Source of the DNA: Omphiscola glabra
Taxonomy: Eukaryota > Mollusca > Gastropoda > Lymnaeidae
NCBI GenBank assembly: GCA_964017045.1
Contig: OZ024797.1
Location: 13,485,062-13,549,061, forward strand
Length of the DNA stretch: 64,000 nucleotides
Direction: 5' to 3'
Shown here: piece after piece, positions 46,501-57,019 of the stretch
How the letters are laid out: each line of letters starts with the position of its first letter
How positions within the stretch are numbered: the stretch's first letter is position 1
Translations under genes and position numbers: made by a program
The notes under the pieces: model-generated
Told to the model about the DNA's origin: nothing
Seen by the model: the letters and a program-made list of their open reading frames with translations, nothing else
The model's database searches: none

Positions 46501-49037
46501 CAAGCTCAAACTGGACAGAATTGTTACATGCATGCAGAGCAGTGGCAAGCACAACAAGCTCAAACTGGACAGAATTGTTACATGCATGCAGAGCAGTGGC
46601 ACGCACAAGCTCAAACTGGACAGAACTGTTACATGCATGCAGAGCAGTGGCAAGCACAAGCTCAAACTGGACAGAATTGTTACATGCATGCAGAGCAGTG
46701 GCAAGCACAACAAGCTCAAACTGGACAGAATTGTTACATGCATGCAGAGCAGTGGCAAGCACAACCAGCTCAAACTGGACAGATTTGTTACATGCATGCA
46801 GAGCAGTGGCAAGCACAACCAGCTCAAACTGGACAGAATTGTTACATGCATGCATAGCAGTGGCAAGCACAACCAGCTCAAACTGGACAGAATTGTTACA
46901 TGCATGCAGAGCAGTGGCAAGCACAACCAGCTCAAACTGGACAGAACTGTTACATGCATGCAGAGCAGTGGCACGCACAAGCTCAAACTGGACAGAATTG
47001 TTACATGCATGCAGAGCAGTGGCACGCACAAGCTCAAACTGGACAGAACTGTTACATGCATGCAGAGCAGTGGCAAGCACAACCAGCTCCGCCCGGGGCA
47101 AATCCTGATTTTAGGAGCCCTCTTCCCAAATATATATATTTTTTTGTGTGAATGAATAACTATTTCGGCGCCCTGTCAAGATGGCGCCCAGGGCGGGTGT
47201 CCCCTTCGCATGACCCTGCGTGAATGTATACCAATAAGTGTCAAACTAGGAAATGGAATTATGTTGAAAAATGTTTCTGTGTACCGGTATTTCAAAATGA
47301 CATTCAAGTTCTGACTGCTGGAGTAAGTAGAAGGAATAAGGTGAAACAATGTATGGAAACACATGAAAAGGGACGCTATGATCTAGTACTAGATTCCTCT
47401 TGTTGTCCTCTCGGTTACAACATTTCAGCTAAGTGTTTATTTTTAATGTAATAATTGCGTTACTCGTTGTTTGTTCAATTCACCGAAGAAGGCATCTTGC
47501 CAAAACGTACGCTGTTTCTTGCGTCCCCTTTTCAGGTTTTCCCATATCTTGTTTCACATATTTCCTTCTACCTAACCTGATTGCAGCGCCTCCCCCTTCC
47601 CTTTATGCTCATGTCAAAGTAGAACACAATTCGATATATCTTTCTTCAATGTCTTGTCGCTGATGTAAAAAAAAATTTTCAAGTTATTTTTTTTTTAAAT
47701 TCAAATTCCTTATGTGTATTTTGTTTATTCTTTGCCACGTGCAGGTGCACATTCTATAGAATACCTCGGTAAGGTATTGTATTGTAAAGAATGCGTACGT
47801 CTTGTAATGTAAAATGCGTGCATTTCAAACTTTGACAAAAATGGAAGGACGTTCTAATCTATATAACGGTATTATAGAACTCAATATTGGGAATAACATG
47901 TATTCTTCTTAAAGTCTTTACATCTAACTTATAAAGTTATATCACATGCGGATCCACGGCGGTGACGGGTAACAATGCGCCCTTTTATGACAGAAAAGAT
48001 ATTAGGGAAGTTAGACAGCTTAAGTCGCTGTCTCCACGAGCAATTCATGTTTTTTTGGATGTAAACTCGGTCTCATCAATGTGTTTGGTATAGCAACATT
48101 TGTGTTTAACATTCTTTATACATAGCCTAACGATAACGTCAACATTCCTAAATATCATTTACAGGATAAGACGCCCCCCCCCCTCAAAACCCATGTCTAA
48201 AAGTTATGTATACACAGGGCCGTAAGCACAAAGGGGACACCCGGGAACGTACATCCCTTTTGTACGAGTAGAATAAATTGTGGGGGTGGGAGGGAAGAAG
48301 ACAGCAATCACGTTATAAAGTGGAACAGGGGAACACAAAATAATGGAAAATACTATGACAATGAATTTATAATCAACTATTTAAAGCCTGCTTACATCTG
48401 TATTAAATATTAGACCCCACCCCACACCCCATGGATAATATTTTTGTTTCCCCTTAAATTTTTGTTCTGGGTCCGCCACTGAGTTTTCTTACTGGCGTGA
48501 CTATAATTTGAAATTAATGAGATATGTAATACCCGCCCCCCCCCCACCCAAAGCATTGACATTCATATTAACAAAACCAATATCAATATTAACATGTCTT
48601 CAACTTTATTTAAACAATGACGTAGGAACCTGAATATTTTTGTATACATGAAATGCACACTATGATCACTATCCTTGAAATGCACACTATGATAACTATC
48701 CTTTATATGCACACTATGATAACTATCCTTGAAATTCACACTATGATCACTATCCTTGATATGAACACTATGCCTTGATATGCACACTATGATCACTATC
48801 TTTGAAATGCACACTATGATCACTATCATAGAAATGCACACTATACATGATCACTAACCTTTAATTGAACCCTTATCTTATGTTAACGCACTGAGTACTT
48901 ACCTTGATATATTTATCGTTGATTTCGGTCAAGAGTTCAGCCACGTCTTCCAGATTATCCAACAAACTTTCGGCCGTTGTCATCAGACTGTCATTTGTTG
49001 TAGCTCTCCAGTCGGCAAATGACATGTTGGATGCCAT
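37535..49037 (-). CDS. Unrecognised coiled-coil protein, complete, five exons, 250 residues
   Basis: Exons in transcript order are 49037-48903, 46003-45812, 40846-40696, 38603-38476 and 37681-37535. All introns are GT/AG and phases match, giving 753 nt and a TAG stop. The start MASNMSFADWRATTNDSLMT precedes a predicted helix (LLDNLEDVAELLTEINDKY). Next come charged stretches (QDIDEERDNIIKKFHEGVDS, LSKREMSVELRMGELEDY) and heptad-rich segments at about 110-200 (MRVVQLENELVEAQELRETL, VTDLLEENKQLK). The tail is acidic (LETEDDDT). I see no enzyme motif, signal peptide or membrane segment. It could be a cytoskeletal, centrosomal or ciliary coiled-coil protein, but that is a guess from composition. 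The donor after 45812 (GTCAGT) is chosen because only it keeps the next exon open. Confidence 0.75.
38885..39475. repeat. Interspersed repeat copy B (interrupted by a hAT element)
   Basis: Sister of 25640-26215. It is interrupted by the 39091-39271 element and carries one rather than four copies of the terminal segment (AAGTTCACGCATTG near 39418). A G-run occurs at about 39357-39374. It lies between exons 3 and 4 of the coiled-coil gene. Confidence 0.8.
39091..39271. mobile_element. Non-autonomous hAT element, CAGAGGCG ends
   Basis: A 181-bp element with ends CAGAGGCGT and, reverse-complemented, CAGAGGCGT. The flanks GTTGGGGC (39083-39090) and GTTGGAGC (39272-39279) differ at one base. The uninterrupted sister repeat reads GTTGGGTC followed by ATCA near 25838, which gives an empty-site comparison. 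It contains GGCGCCCGGG motifs near both ends. Confidence 0.85.
39766..39970. mobile_element. OposCharlie1 (OC1)-like non-autonomous hAT element
   Basis: A 205-bp element. The left end is CAGTGGTCGACAAACTCACT and the reverse complement of the right end begins CAGAGGTCGG. Internal strings (AGAGCCAAAAG; AGAGCCGAATGTGGCTCGCG) match the OC1 family as I remember it. The 8-bp flanks CTATAGAC (39758-39765) and CTATAGGA (39971-39978) agree at six of eight positions. It is in an intron of the coiled-coil gene. The family name is from memory. Confidence 0.75.
40317..40667 (-). pseudogene. C-terminal end of a CR1/L2-like LINE ORF2, 5'-truncated
   Basis: A 116-codon frame holds the typical end of CR1-clade ORF2 proteins: YLKELLYKHV, LRSSTQSLLKIP, KKSYGVRSLEAIAPKLWNRL and FKKHLKTFLF. 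No reverse transcriptase domain is left. The 3' flank continues to about 40240. The frame starts about 30 bp past the splice donor of the exon ending at 40696, on the same strand as the host gene. Confidence 0.85.
41585..42310. repeat. Minisatellite, about 32-33-bp unit, over 20 degenerate copies
   Basis: Units such as GGTCTAGTAGTCCATGTCTG plus GACAAAATGTCT recur with many substitutions and small indels, so this is an older array than its neighbours. It lies in the intron between exons 2 and 3 of the coiled-coil gene. Confidence 0.9.
43170..43249. repeat. Palindrome, 35-bp arms, with ATGGCGGC motifs (copy 1)
   Basis: The left arm (43170-43204) and right arm (43215-43249) are inverted with few mismatches around a 10-nt spacer. 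Each arm contains GCCGCCATCTTG or its complement CAAGATGGCGGC, the consensus of a YY1 binding site, and GACCCGTGAA. It is preceded by GTTGAGAGATATAACC and followed by AAAATAAAATAAC, as in copy 2. Confidence 0.85.
43512..43591. repeat. Palindrome (copy 2), 342 bp after copy 1
   Basis: Arms at 43512-43546 and 43557-43591 have the same design as copy 1, with several substitutions in the left arm. The flanks match copy 1 on both sides (GTTGAGAGATATAACC; AAAATAAAATAAC), so the whole module of over 110 bp was duplicated in the same orientation. Confidence 0.85.
43592..45359. other. Intron sequence, nothing recognised
   Basis: Part of the intron between exons 2 and 3 of the coiled-coil gene. A C-run is at 44445-44460. 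No coding similarity was seen; short open frames such as 44805-44996 have no recognisable content. Confidence 0.4.
45360..45815. repeat. Degenerate tandem array running up to a splice donor
   Basis: Units of about 17-20 bp such as ACCAACTGACCACATCACAT repeat irregularly. The last units (TACCGACTGACCATATCACT, 45801-45820) overlap the end of the coding exon at 45812 and its donor. Confidence 0.85.
46083..46270. repeat. Short tandem repeat, 12-bp unit
   Basis: GTAGAGGTTTGGT and variants (GTGGAGATTTGGT) repeat about 15 times, just upstream (transcript sense) of the exon starting at 46003. Confidence 0.85.
46404..47092. repeat. Minisatellite, 51/54-bp units, about 13 copies
   Basis: Units contain ACTGGACAGAATTGTTACAT then GCATGCAGAGCAGTGGCA. 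They come in 51- and 54-bp forms differing by three bases (CAAGCTC or CAACAAGCTC/CAACCAGCTC). Both lengths are multiples of three, so four long open frames of 230-250 codons arise on the two strands. Lack of start context and the intronic position argue against coding. Confidence 0.92.
47093..48639. other. Intron sequence, nothing recognised
   Basis: First intron of the coiled-coil gene. GC-richer stretches at 47093-47215 and C-runs near 48175 and 48540 hint at decayed elements, but no paired ends with target duplications could be shown. Confidence 0.35.
48640..48850. repeat. Tandem repeat, about 27-bp unit, about 7 copies
   Basis: GAAATGCACACTATGATCAC plus TATCCTT repeats with small changes, ending 50 bp before the splice donor of the first exon of the coiled-coil gene (minus strand). 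Confidence 0.88.
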
Positions 49038-49299
49038 TTTATCTGCTGGATGATTTGTCCTATGATAAACAGAAAAGGGGAAAGCTATCGGTGAACAAAA
49101 AGCCGTGTTCCTTCCAGTCTTATAAAGAGTATAATGTGAGGAGGACACGAGTTGGTGAACCTAATTTACCTGCTACACATGTCCCGAGGCGACGCTTATA
49201 TGTGACCGAGGCGTCACTACCATTAGCGTAAAGTTAGACCTGATTGTTATAACAGTATCTTTGAGATAGACCTGATTGTTATGACAGTACACACATATA

Positions 49300-49332
<33 letters not shown>

Positions 49333-50658
49333 TATTTATACTAGAAAATATCATCCGATTTAAAGAAACTCATTTGGCGCAGTTTTCGGGAATTTCATTT
49401 CGTGAAATTAGTGGCATCATATTTTCTTCATCTTCCCCATGAAAAAGCAGTAAAAACTGGTTTTGGGCGTTGGGATGGGGCTGAAACTTTGATACAATGT
49501 TTTGTCATCGGAAACGAGTCTAGTTGTCAAGTTTTAGCTTGAAAGGTTGACGGGAAGTGGGTCGGTTAGCCGTCTGAAGATTTTGCCCTTAAACACACAA
49601 AAGCGAAATAAATATAAGTATTTTAAAAGGAAAAGTTCCTGACAGTGTACCGGCAGTAAACATTCAGCTTTAAATTAAAGCAATCAAAAGAAGATAACAT
49701 AACTTACTCTTACAATGCACCTTCATGTCGTAAGTAATTTAAGTTTGTATGTAGCAGAGATCGCGCCCATACTTTAACGTAAGTGCATCGTTGCGTAAAT
49801 GGGCGCCCGCAGAAGGCCATTCAAATTATGGGGGGGAGGGGGGCGGGGTTAAGGGGTCACTCGCCCCATATGCCAACATTAGAGGGCGGCAAAATCATCT
49901 TGAAATATGGCCTTAATAGTGAATTAAAAGAAAAAATCCCATGTACTTCGTAGATATATAGACAAGGGGCGCCAAAATCGTCTTTTTACATAGTGCTTTT
50001 CTATATATTAAAGTATGGTATTTGCAGACATCGGCCCGGAAGTCGCTTTTCCTTGGCACGGCCTTAAATAACTATTACAAAAGGAAGCTGTCATTATTAA
50101 TTTAATAACTAGTATTTAGAACAATACTAAATCAGTAAAACTTAAAGAATACTTAATGATCCCTAGCCCCTTCTTTCCAAAATGAAGTCAACGATTTCTC
50201 ATCAGTCAATACCTTCGCGGTCATTTAATGACGACTTAAGTTTAGAGGCATGTCAAAATAATGCTGTCGTATGTATTTCCCTTCTCAAAAAAGTAATCGA
50301 ATACATCCCGGTTAATGAAAAGTTATAATCTGGTATTGAAAGAGAAAGGTAAAAAAATGGGAATCGAATACATCATGGTTAATGATCATTTATAATCCGT
50401 CTCGTCATGTCTACCTCTCACGTGACCCAGCCATGTCTTCAGTTCGGCGACATAAGAAATAAATTTTTCCGGGTTACTCTACACATATTTCGGCATTTTT
50501 GCCACCACGAAGGTCTTCAAACACAATAGCACGTGCACCCATGGGCGTGACCGACAAACTTCATTGTGGATGTGAGAAAAGTTTTGCTCTTCTTCAAATT
50601 TAATTATGATAATACTAGGAAAAGGTCACACAAATTTTTTTAAATGTCATTTTTATGG
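49038..50658. other. Upstream flank of the coiled-coil gene
   Basis: It should contain the 5' UTR and promoter on the minus strand, but no core element was identified. A (TA)n microsatellite lies at about 49291-49332 and a G-run near 49831. No other gene was recognised. Confidence 0.35.
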
Positions 50659-50666
50659 CTGTAGAT

Positions 50667-50805
50667 CAGAGGCGTAGGAACGGCTTGGCATTGGGGCAGT
50701 TGCCAAGGGCGCCGGCCTACGCCTGTTCAAAATCTCTAATTTTTAAATTTTTATTATTTAAAAAATAAATTTGCCAAGGGCGCCAAAAGCCCAGTTACGC
50801 CTCTG
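50667..50805. mobile_element. Non-autonomous hAT element, perfect target duplication
   Basis: A 139-bp element. The left end is CAGAGGCGTAGGAAC and the reverse complement of the right end is CAGAGGCGTAACTG. The identical 8-mer CTGTAGAT flanks it at 50659-50666 and 50806-50813. Internal GCCAAGGGCGCC occurs near both ends. It shares the CAGAGGCGT terminus with the 39091-39271 element and probably belongs to the same family. Confidence 0.9.
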
Positions 50806-50813
50806 CTGTAGAT

Positions 50814-51475
50814 ACAGCCTGAATATAGAATGCTTCGAATAACACTGACCTATTGGATGATGCACGTAGATAGTGAATAGCTAGAGGCTATTTAATTACG
50901 GTCTTCTTTCGTTTGTCTAAAACCTCCGATGGCGAATACTTAATGTCTATGCTTAAGTCAGACCTGTTTGATTAATTCTTGTCTCTCTCGCTCGGTCAAG
51001 TAACTAAAACAAGGAATAGTCCATTGTAAAGTATGTATGTATTTATTTCCTTGTTCTAAAACATCCACGTGTTACACAAATACATCTCGCAGGAACACAG
51101 TATCCTCCGGCAAAAACCCCATAGCAAATCTAACAAACACACTATCTCCATCTACTCGACTCTTTATTACTCTAATGATCTACTCTGGACGCTCACAATC
51201 AACAACTCCCCCTATCAAACATTCACAGCAATCTAGTTCACAATACTTATTGCGAATTCCTCTCACAAAAAAAAAGAAAGACAAGTTATCCTGGGACTTG
51301 GTTTTCATGAGAACTCCCTTGCTAACACGCCCTAACCAATGCTTTCAGCTGTTGGAAGGGGTCCCTGGTAGATATTTAAAAATGGCAGACGAAGAAACAA
51401 ATTATAAAAATTTAAAGCACCCCCTCCCCCAAAATTAAACATTGAAAATAAAAAATACCTTCCTTCCATTTACTG
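50814..51475. other. Intergenic, one uncertain open frame
   Basis: A 133-codon frame at 51037-51438 (+) has no motif that I recognise and is composition-biased. It may be part of a decayed retroelement. It is not called as a gene. Confidence 0.3.
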
Positions 51476-51982
51476 AGGGGTCGTTCGTTACTTACGCCAC
51501 ACTGGGGGGGGGGGGGGGAGGGTGTCGAGTATTTGTGACATTTTGTGACAGGGTCAAAATGTGTGACGTCACAAAAAAAAAAAAAACTCTAATATTTTCT
51601 AATTTTGAGAAATATTTATGCAATTAATTTTAAAAACATTAAGGTCGAAATTGTCTCAGGAATTATATCGTGAAACTCAGTCGCGCACACCTTCTGCGCA
51701 TATCGAAAAATGACGCAAAAAACTGTTGTGGCTATTTTACATTCGGCTCGGGGATGACTTCGTTGTTTTAGGTCACCGTTTTCTAATAATACTACATCTT
51801 AATCCATTATGGGAACATTTTAAAGAATAAAATAAAATCTTAGTTTAGTTAAAAACTTTTAATGACGTGAGGTGAGACTAAAGGGGGGTGGGTGTAGGTT
51901 AAGAATTTGTGACACTTTGTGACGGGGGGTTGGCAGGGTCTGAAAAGTTCATTTTACGTGACGTAATTTACGAACGACCCCT
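51476..51982. mobile_element. Terminal-inverted-repeat element, AGGGGTCGTTCGT ends
   Basis: The left end and the reverse complement of the right end share AGGGGTCGTTCGT. Inside, a segment (ATTTGTGACATTTTGTGACA, later GTGTGACGTCAC) near the left end is repeated in direct orientation near the right end (ATTTGTGACACTTTGTGACG, then ACGTGACGTAATTTACG). G-rich stretches and GTGACGT motifs link it with the 19639-20420 element. It is non-coding. Confidence 0.65.
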
Positions 51983-52251
51983 TATTGTTTTTTTTATAAT
52001 GTTAAATTTTATGTTATTATCAGGTTTCTTTAGTTCTTATTACATTTAAGACCCCATTAATATGATGCCCGGGGCCTAATGACCCGGCTACAGCCCCACC
52101 CCCACGCCATTCTTTCGCACACTATGTCTGGCTCTACTCCTAAACTCCCGCTTCCTCTTATATTGATCATCCTAACCCCAACTCCTCCCCATCCCTTTCT
52201 ACCCCCCTGAATATAGTCACTCTAATCCTTACATCTAATGAGGGCACCGTA

Positions 52252-52423
52252 GGGGCGCCATTTCATTTTTTTTTCGGGGGGGGGGGTCAAAACCAAAACT
52301 TGGTCGGCTTGTTAAGTTATTTATTAATGGAGGTGCCACAGTAGATAGCAATTTAAATAAAAACTGCATATTCGGGGGGGGGGGGGTTATGCCCCAACCT
52401 GCCCTACTCAAATGACGCCCTTG
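52252..52423. mobile_element. Possible small element between 10-bp direct repeats
   Basis: GGGCACCGTA occurs at 52242-52251 and again at 52424-52433. The segment between has imperfect inverted ends (GGGGCGCCATTT and, reverse-complemented, AAGGGCGTCATTT) and two internal G-runs. It is suggestive but weak. Confidence 0.4.
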
Positions 52424-52433
52424 GGGCACCGTA

Positions 52434-54950
52434 AACATAATATCTAGTCCACCAACTGACCCTAATTCGGGTCAATGTAAAATGATATGGAGGGGCTCCT
52501 GCGGTTCACGAGACTTTTCCTGTGTACACGTTTTAATTTCAATATGTAGTATGTAGAGAGTAAGGAGAGTTAAGCATATGGTCTCCCACGACTGTTCCCG
52601 GCTAAATGGGAAATCCAAAAGCGCGTGCCTATAACTATGTACTCCAACATTTGAGAACGTCCCGGTCAGCAGTGGGAAACGAGAACTTAGATCGGCGTTC
52701 ATCAGCAACATTTGCAGCAGGGACCGTCACTTCGTGTGGTCACACTGGTTAAGCCACTCATGGCAGTCCAGATTATTAGATACGTCATGATCTGTCAAAG
52801 ACGCAGGGATGCTGGGAACGAATCTCATGCATGAAATATCTTCTCTACTCAGTGACGTGGCTAGGGTCAAGGCCACCCCTGAGCGACCAGACTTGTTAAC
52901 CCCACGCAACCCAACAACGAAGAAGAAAAATTGCCGCCCTTGATTATTTGGGGAAAAAAATTGCCGTCCGTGGTGAACCACCCCGCTCCTTGCTCCAACG
53001 GTGTGCCTAATGCACATTATCAAATATGTTGATCCGATTAACGTGGAACGCGTACGCCCTCTGTCTCTCTATTGTTCGAAATTATTCCTTTCAAATTTAA
53101 ATGTCTGTAACTTGTTCAGTAAAAAAAATATGTGTAAATAATTTGCTTTTTCACGGCCCTTATTTACAGCCTTGGACACCTTGACATTATCGACAGCCCT
53201 GCGCGCATGGGCGAATTTGTGACAAGACCAGGTGGTCTTCAATCAACTCTCGAGTTTTAATGTGAATTATGATAAATTCAAGGATGCTTCATAGTTGCAT
53301 TGTACATATCAATTATAAAACCAACATTTAATTGAACTTTTGAACCCTCAATTAATTATTGAGCACGGTGTTGGCTTTATAAGAAAAGTTTGATTATGAC
53401 GCGCATAAGGAGTAAGGGAGGGGGTTTGTATAGATGCAGCGGCGTAACTTGACTCATTGCCGCACGAGGAAAACTCTGTAAAAAGAGTCCACCACCCCTG
53501 CCCGCAAATTATCAGTTTATTCAGCGTTGTATTGGTGGCAATAAGTTGTATGATTTTTAAGCTAATATTATGAGAAGATCTTTCCTTGCATGTGCATACA
53601 AAAAATTCTCAGCTTCAGTTAAACGCCTCAAACTTACTAATGTACAAACGCAACATCTTAGTGAAGTCTCAGATTTCAAATTTTCAGTTGTGCAGCACCA
53701 GTGGCCTGAGGCGTAGATAAAGTGGGTAGAGGTGATAGATGTCCCCGAGCGACAAACTAGCGGGGGGCAACGAAATGGGCTTTGGTAGTATTTAAAAGAT
53801 GAAAATATTATGTTTCAGGGAAGATTTGGGGGGGGGGAGGGGGTAAAGTGAATCTTGTCCCCTGACGCCAAACACTCTAGCTACGCGTCTGACAATAGCG
53901 GAGAAAGGGGTTTCGTTGAGGTAGTCCACCCAGGTGTGCTTTTCTTTAGATGACGATGTGGCATTTTCGAACAACTCCATAGTTAGTACAGTGAAAGGAA
54001 ATGCAGCAAAAATCTTGGCCTGCCAATGACGGAACTAATATTAGATATGCCACTAGACAATGTATCTATCGGCACCAAAATTGGCGATCATTGTTATCGA
54101 TAAATAAGGCACAAAGTGAGGGAGCAAATGGCTCTTGGACGGAAAAGTAACCTGGGGAGACTCATTCCTAGAAAACTTTTGAGTATTTCAAAATCTAAAG
54201 GTGCATTTTGGAGCATACCTGAATTCTGTGTTTCTATTACACTTTCTGATCGATGGAAGGACTTTTTTAAGACATTATGGCGCCCAGTGCCATACATAAA
54301 CTGAAATCATTCCGGTTGTGGCATGCTCCAATGTAATCATTTGGCACACGCTTATATCCAACCCCGTACTGTCACATTAATCAGCTTGAGGGTTGGGGGG
54401 GGGGGGTGTAAAGAAATTGAGTATGCCGAAGACTGTCGGGCAAATTCAAAATGCAAGGATGACCACGGTTTGTTTCACACACAAATTGATACAATTTCGG
54501 CAGACAGTACGCATACAGTTTTTCTGACCATGCAGACTCGGGCAATGGTGGTTATGTTCCACGGGTAGTGCTAGTGGTTCGGTGGCAGCTTCTCTTTGGT
54601 TAGAATGCAACTGCAACATGAAAACCAGAGCCCCATTTGTTATAGTAATATGTTGTTTCATAAAGTTGCTCGTACGGTTTTTAAAAATAAATAATACAGT
54701 TGTTAATAATTGATAAACACGTATTAAGAACGCCTAATTTCGATACATTTTAACTAAATTCTCTTTGTTGTCTTGACAGATGTTACATGACCTGCCATCA
54801 GAGATTTTGCCCTTGGTGAGTCTATAGTGAAAGTTATTGATGGCTGTAACAGTTATAAGTTTGGAATCGGTGGCTTTGCCTGTACGAAGTTGTCTTTTTC
54901 AAGTTATAATAGTCCTGGTTATCGGATCCAGGGACGGGTAAAATATATAT
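52434..54950. other. Gene-poor region, nothing firmly recognised
   Basis: Mixed composition with G-runs near 53830 and 54397. Open frames up to about 98 codons on either strand lack recognisable domains. It is probably old transposon debris. Confidence 0.35.
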
Positions 54951-54999
54951 TATCCCAATACCATTACACACACGCACACGAACACACACATATATATAT

Positions 55000-55915
55000 A
55001 TTAATATGTATGGCATCTTTCCGTCTACGAGAGACGATAGATTTATCTTTTCTGATTGCAGCTCTTGGTGTGGCTAGTGAGACCGATCCTCGAGTGGCAG
55101 TCTCTTTTGCATGTCCCACACACGAATGCGGTGGCGCAGTGTTTTCTGGCCTTTCTGTGCGCTCTCTTTACAGCTGTTTCCGCCCTGTAGAGCTCATCGG
55201 CACGTAGTGATCCTTCCTTCACGATGTCCCGCCATGTGGATCGATCCTCCGCCAGGTCCTCCCAATTTGAGATGTTGATGTTGGCCGCCTTCATGTCTCT
55301 TTTGCATATGTTTAAGTATGTGAGACGAGGCCGTCCAACTGACCTTTTCCCTGTCGCCAGCTCGCTGTACAGCACGTCCTTAGATATGCGACCAGGTTGC
55401 ATTCACTTGACGTGCCCAAGCCAGCGGAGGTGTCTTTGGATTAAAATGACTGGGACGTTGCACATATTTGTTTGAGACAGGACATCCTTGTTGGGAACTT
55501 TATCTTGCCATATGATGTCAAGGATGCGGCGCAGGCATCAGAGGTGGAAGCCATTGAGCCTTTTTTGTGCCTGGTGTATGTGGTCCAAGACTCGCATCCA
55601 TAGAGGAGTGCACTCATTAAGCAGGCCTGGTATACCTGCTGCTTAGTTCTTGTTGTGAGTTTGGCATTGGACCAGACTCTTTTCTTCAATCTCGCCATGA
55701 CAGTTGCGGCCTTCCCTATCCTACCACTTATCTCATCCTCCATTGAGAGGGTGCTCGAAATGTTCGACCCTAGATATGTGAATCTGTCAACAGCATCCAA
55801 GTCGCAGTCGTCCATTGAGATAGTGGGGAGAGAGTCAGCGTCCTGTGCCATAATGTTGGTTTTCTTTAAGCTGATGATCAGCTTTGCAGGCAGCGGATAA
55901 ACTGGATACAAGGCT
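55000..55915 (-). pseudogene. RTE-like LINE ORF2 C-terminal part, 5'-truncated and frameshifted
   Basis: Read on the minus strand from 55911: KTNIMAQDADSLPTISMDD, DRFTYLGSNISSTLSMEDEI, RTKQQVYQACLMSALLYGCE; then, after frame changes around 55400-55590, VGRPRLTYLNICKRDMKAAN and a tail with paired Cys and His (FVCGTCKRDC, LTSHTKSC). This is the post-reverse-transcriptase region of LINEs of the kind often annotated as endonuclease-reverse transcriptase. The 3' end (CGTCTCTCGTAGACGGAAAG at about 55020-55040) runs into a TA/CA microsatellite at 54962-55002. The catalytic reverse transcriptase region is missing. Confidence 0.85.
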
Positions 55916-55964
55916 CTGCAGGCCGTATGCTGATTGAGATATTAATAACTTCACTTATACATGT

Positions 55965-56043
55965 ATATATATGTGCGCGTGTGTAATTAAATATAATATG
56001 TTTTTCAATAACTATACACACACACAGATATATATATATATAA
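55965..56043. repeat. TA/CA microsatellites
   Basis: Mixed TATATA, GTGTGCG and CACACA tracts lie next to the truncated 5' side of the RTE-like LINE. Confidence 0.7.
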
Positions 56044-56649
56044 TTAAATATACTATTTATAGAGTTTATGCCATTAAGTTATCGACCAATGATTAAACTG
56101 CAATTTCAGCCTTGGTTATATTAATATGTGCCAATAAATATTCTCTCCAACCGGGCGTAGAACGGCGCTAGGTATTGTTTAAGTCATTGGTATAGCTATT
56201 TTTCAGTGAGTTTATTTTGCAAAGAGATTATTTGTATAGCTATTGCTATTTAGCTTGCATTGGTGACGTTTTAGGCCGTGAGCGTCTCATATTTGAACTC
56301 TACGAAATGCTAAAGGCAAATCGGTAGAACCGAACGCCAATTAAATATAACAGGACACTCTTGAGAGGAAGGGGGCAATAATGTGCACCCTGACAGAAGC
56401 AACGCCCCCTCTACCAGAGGAGAACTTGCTGCTGATTTTACAGTGCAGACTGTATGCGAAGAAAAGCGGAAATTATTCTTAAAAAAATATATATATAATC
56501 TGAGTAGACTCTGACCCATTGTGCTACCTTTTACTTTTTCCCGTATGTGGATTCGGGGTGGATCAGAGATCTTAAGAAAGTCTTTGGTCAAGGAAATGTG
56601 TCCAAGCTTCAAAATGGTATCCATACCATTTTGCCATTTATGGTGGAAA
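56044..56649. other. No gene recognised
   Basis: A 104-codon minus frame at 56310-56624 has no recognisable motif. Probably transposon debris. Confidence 0.3.
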
Positions 56650-57015
56650 CGTTAACCAGATCCTAAACGCAGCAAAGCTGACTCACTATTTTATAGTTGA
56701 TGTCTATTGCAAGACAAAAGCAAACCATTTCAATTTTTTCGAAAAAAGGAAAACACAATAAGAACTGAAGACTTTTCTGTGCTTCCCTGATTTGTGAACA
56801 TCCAAAGTTTTGAAGCTATCATGTTGACTGCAAAGAAAGTTATATTGCCTTCAAACTTTAGAGGAAGCCCAAGAAAAATGGCTCAAAATAACTAAGATGC
56901 TATGTCCATTTTCAGGAAATATTGCAAACCTGATTTATTTGTAACATTCACGTGTAATCCCGAATTGAATAAAATCATTGAAAACTTACCACCCGGTACG
57001 CAACAACGCGACTAG
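56650..57015 (+). pseudogene. Helitron replicase/helicase fragment
   Basis: In broken frames the plus strand reads FIVDVYCKTKANHFNFFEKR, then VILPSNFRGSPRKMAQN, QDAMSIFRKYCKPDLFVTFT and CNPELNKIIENLPPG. These match the conserved stretch of Helitron Rep-helicase proteins (GSPRxM, YQDAM, RKxGKPDLFxTFTCNP). Only this segment survives. The canonical helicase motifs and the element ends are absent, and a LINE fragment follows within a few tens of bases. Confidence 0.8.
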
Positions 57016-57019
57016 AAAG

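Noticed and set aside
46366..47155. Several 160-250-codon open frames on both strands
   Set aside because: All arise from the 51/54-bp tandem repeat, which lacks stops in most frames; there is no start context or splice support.
49019..49231. Open frame opposite the first exon of the coiled-coil gene
   Set aside because: Antisense shadow; the minus-strand exon is supported by its donor site and phase match to the next exon.
51037..51438. 133-codon open frame
   Set aside because: No recognisable domain; low-complexity and Lys/Thr/Ser-rich, with frames on the other strand not clearer. Possibly retroelement debris.
53706..53891. Possible hAT element with CTGAGGCGTAG and CTACGCGTCTG ends
   Set aside because: The ends are only partly complementary and the 8-bp flanks (CCAGTGGC and ACAATAGC) do not match.
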